DNA from: JAJRRH01 sp047638815
GTDB lineage: Bacteria > Bacteroidota > Bacteroidia > Flavobacteriales_D > JABDKJ01
DNA length: 7,570 nt
Direction: 5' to 3'
Assembly: GCA_047638815.1 (NCBI GenBank)
Contig: JBLIMR010000081.1
Location: 1-7,570 of the forward strand
A model generated the notes under the pieces. The model saw only the letters and a program-made list of their open reading frames with translations, was not told the origin of the DNA and made no database searches. The translations under genes were made by a program, and so were the position numbers. Positions 6,430 through 7,570 of this stretch are shown here, piece by piece. Position 1 is the first letter of the stretch; each line of letters opens with the position of its first letter.

Positions 6430-6663
6430 CACTTTGACGAATCACTAATTCCTACTTTTGGTAGCCAAGGGTGATTGGGTAAACGCATTGATGTGTTCGA
6501 TCATACAGAAAGTGAAATTATTCTCACCTAGACCAACTAAAAGAATTATAGGTCATTTTTTATGATGTTCTAGTTTAGAGATGGTGGTGTTGAAGCTTGA
6601 TACTACAACAGCGCCATTTCTACTTTTTACAATTACATCTACGAAAGTATTTCCTGAACTAAA

Positions 6664-7350
6664 TCAAAGTTTATCCATTGATCTTACCAAGATTCTATTT
6701 CTATCATAGGTAATAATTCCATCTTGCTCTAGCTTGCTCAACGTTGAAGTTACCGTTTGTCTTGCAGTCGCAGTCATACTAGCAATATCCTGATGTGTTA
6801 ATTTCATTCTTATTACTTTCTCATACCCGACATCCTTTCCAAACTCATTAGCCATGTCTTTTATGAAGTCTCTTATTCTTTGAGGTGCAGATTTGAACCA
6901 CATGTCACTAACTCTACGCTGGATCTTCTTTAATCTAAAGCCTATTAGCTTTGTTATTCTAAAGTTTAATTCTGGAAAACTTGTGAGATAATCCTTAAAA
7001 CTACTTGCGTCAATACTGCAAATCACAACCTTTTCGATAGCTTCGGCCATAGTTTCTCTTCTTTCATTTTCACCACTTACCAAAGACAACTCGCCAAAAA
7101 TCTGACCAGGCATCATGATGTTGTGAATCATTTCCTTCCCATCTTTAGACATTGTCGTAATTTTCACCTTTCCAGACTTGAGAAAATATACTTTGTCTGA
7201 CTTATCATGTGGCAAATACAACACTTGATCTTTAGGGCATTCTCTGTCGTGTACCAATTGAGACAAACGTTTGAGATCTTTCATTTCCATGGATTCTAGA
7301 ATATTGAAATTACTCAATTGCCATAATGTACTTTGTGTTTGGTCTTCCAT
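6664..7350 (-). CDS. Crp/Fnr-family transcriptional regulator
   Basis: This 228-residue regulator matches the family's usual length. The cyclic-nucleotide-binding-like beta-roll spans about 14-130, with VLYLPHDKSDKVYFLKSGKVKI (start about 43) and the pocket segment GQIFGELSLVSGEN followed by ERRET (82-100). A long dimer helix follows (about 124-150). The winged helix-turn-helix spans about 155-226, with the recognition helix in TATARQTVTSTLSKL (193-207) and the wing GIITYDRNRILV. E87 and R98 align with CRP pocket residues E72 and R82, but the next position is E99 rather than serine, so cAMP binding is uncertain. Only two cysteines are present (C38, C111), so there is no FNR-type iron-sulfur cluster. 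The ligand and targets are unknown. The gene lies 43 bp downstream of another minus-strand gene. Confidence 0.92.
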   Translation of the reverse strand: MEDQTQSTLWQLSNFNILESMEMKDLKRLSQLVHDRECPKDQVLYLPHDKSDKVYFLKSGKVKITTMSKDGKEMIHNIMMPGQIFGELSLVSGENERRETMAEAIEKVVICSIDASSFKDYLTSFPELNFRITKLIGFRLKKIQRRVSDMWFKSAPQRIRDFIKDMANEFGKDVGYEKVIRMKLTHQDIASMTATARQTVTSTLSKLEQDGIITYDRNRILVRSMDKL

Positions 7351-7361
7351 GTCTGTTAATT

Positions 7362-7369
7362 CAAATTTA
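7362..7369 (-). promoter_or_regulatory. TAnnTTTG word upstream of the Crp/Fnr-family gene
   Basis: On the minus strand TAAATTTG matches the -7 consensus exactly and ends 11 bp before the ATG at 7350. That implies a leader of only a few bases. No TTG lies at the expected -33 distance, so confidence is low. If real, the regulator is transcribed separately from the gene on its right. Confidence 0.25.
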
Positions 7370-7393
7370 AATTATCATCTTTCGAATTTATAT

Positions 7394-7570
7394 TTAGACA
7401 ATAACATCTGTAGATGTAACCACTAAACCAGCATTTATAACTGGAAATGCATATTTTTTTATCAGTTTCTCTCTAGCTTCTGGCTCCTTTTCAAAACTGG
7501 ACATTATCGTCTCTATGTAAGACGTAAAAACTTGCCAATCCGCTTCGTCATACTTTTTGTTTTTGAATTG
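7394..7570 (-). CDS. C-terminal end of an unrecognised protein (partial)
   Basis: The minus-strand frame is open from the right edge through 58 codons to a TAA at 7396-7394. The segment starts KNKKYDEADWQVFTSYIETI, a charged amphipathic helix, continues with a second charged helix (SSFEKEPEAREKLIKKY), and ends in a hydrophobic tail (AFPVINAGLVVTSTDVIV). The composition looks like real soluble protein. I do not recognise the family, and the N-terminal part lies outside the window. The gene precedes the Crp/Fnr-type gene on the same strand with a 43 bp gap, so co-transcription is possible but not shown. Confidence 0.6.
   Translation of the reverse strand, partial: QFKNKKYDEADWQVFTSYIETIMSSFEKEPEAREKLIKKYAFPVINAGLVVTSTDVIV

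Larger units (their letters stand above)
6252..6663. other. Gene-free region of about 410 bp with small repeats and dyads
   Basis: No frame here supports an intact gene with a start codon of useful length. Visible structure includes TAGCTAAT twice on the + strand (6370-6377 and 6389-6396, 19 bp apart), a hairpin of ATTGAG (6404-6409) with CTCAAT (6419-6424), the 10 bp perfect palindrome TCAATATTGA (6420-6429), and an imperfect dyad GTGA-N8-TCAC (6512-6527). It must hold the promoter of the leftward FKBP cluster and the transcription end of the Crp-type gene. No strong terminator hairpin with a T-run was found. Confidence 0.6.

Noticed and set aside
6512..6527. GTGA-N8-TCAC as an E. coli-type CRP site
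   Set aside because: The CRP site has a 6-nt spacer between GTGA and TCAC, and the local regulator lacks E181 and R185. It is kept only as a dyad worth testing.

Overview
The window looks like a chromosomal stretch from an AT-rich member of the Bacteroidota. Four observations support this. Secreted proteins carry signal peptides ending just before a glutamine (LAQ, FSQ, FAQ). There are few Shine-Dalgarno sequences. TAnnTTTG-like promoter words occur upstream of several genes. The Crp-type regulator has the 'ARQTV' recognition helix usual in this phylum. I cannot place it to genus. I see no tRNA, rRNA, CRISPR array, insertion sequence or integrase, and base composition looks even across the window.

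Layout, left to right. Positions 1-122 hold the tail of a membrane protein on the + strand. An outer-membrane beta-barrel protein follows on + (191-1099). It converges on a small secreted protein of unknown function on - (1107-1766). A divergent intergenic region (1767-1990) separates that gene from a + strand gene for a secreted protein with a C-terminal OmpA-like peptidoglycan-binding domain (1991-3178).

That gene converges on a four-gene cluster read on -: a periplasmic FKBP-type prolyl isomerase (5583-6251), an FKBP lipoprotein (4868-5581), a class I SAM-dependent O-methyltransferase (4193-4843) and a low-specificity L-threonine aldolase (3187-4200). Gaps in the cluster are 1 bp and 24 bp, then an 8 bp overlap, so it is very likely one transcript. 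The two isomerases are tandem paralogs whose catalytic domains are far more alike than their N-terminal halves.

Positions 6252-6663 hold no convincing gene. They contain a repeated 8-mer, a small palindrome, a hairpin and a possible coding relic in frame with the gene upstream. A Crp/Fnr-family regulator (6664-7350, -) and the C-terminal end of an unrecognised protein (7394-7570, -) complete the window.

Functionally this is ordinary housekeeping and envelope biology: envelope protein folding, envelope structure, small-molecule metabolism and global regulation. I do not see a convincing undescribed multi-gene system. The best items for a second look are the FKBP pair and its operon partners, the unassigned N-terminal region of the OmpA-type protein with its dyad-rich leader, and the gene-free region at 6252-6663.
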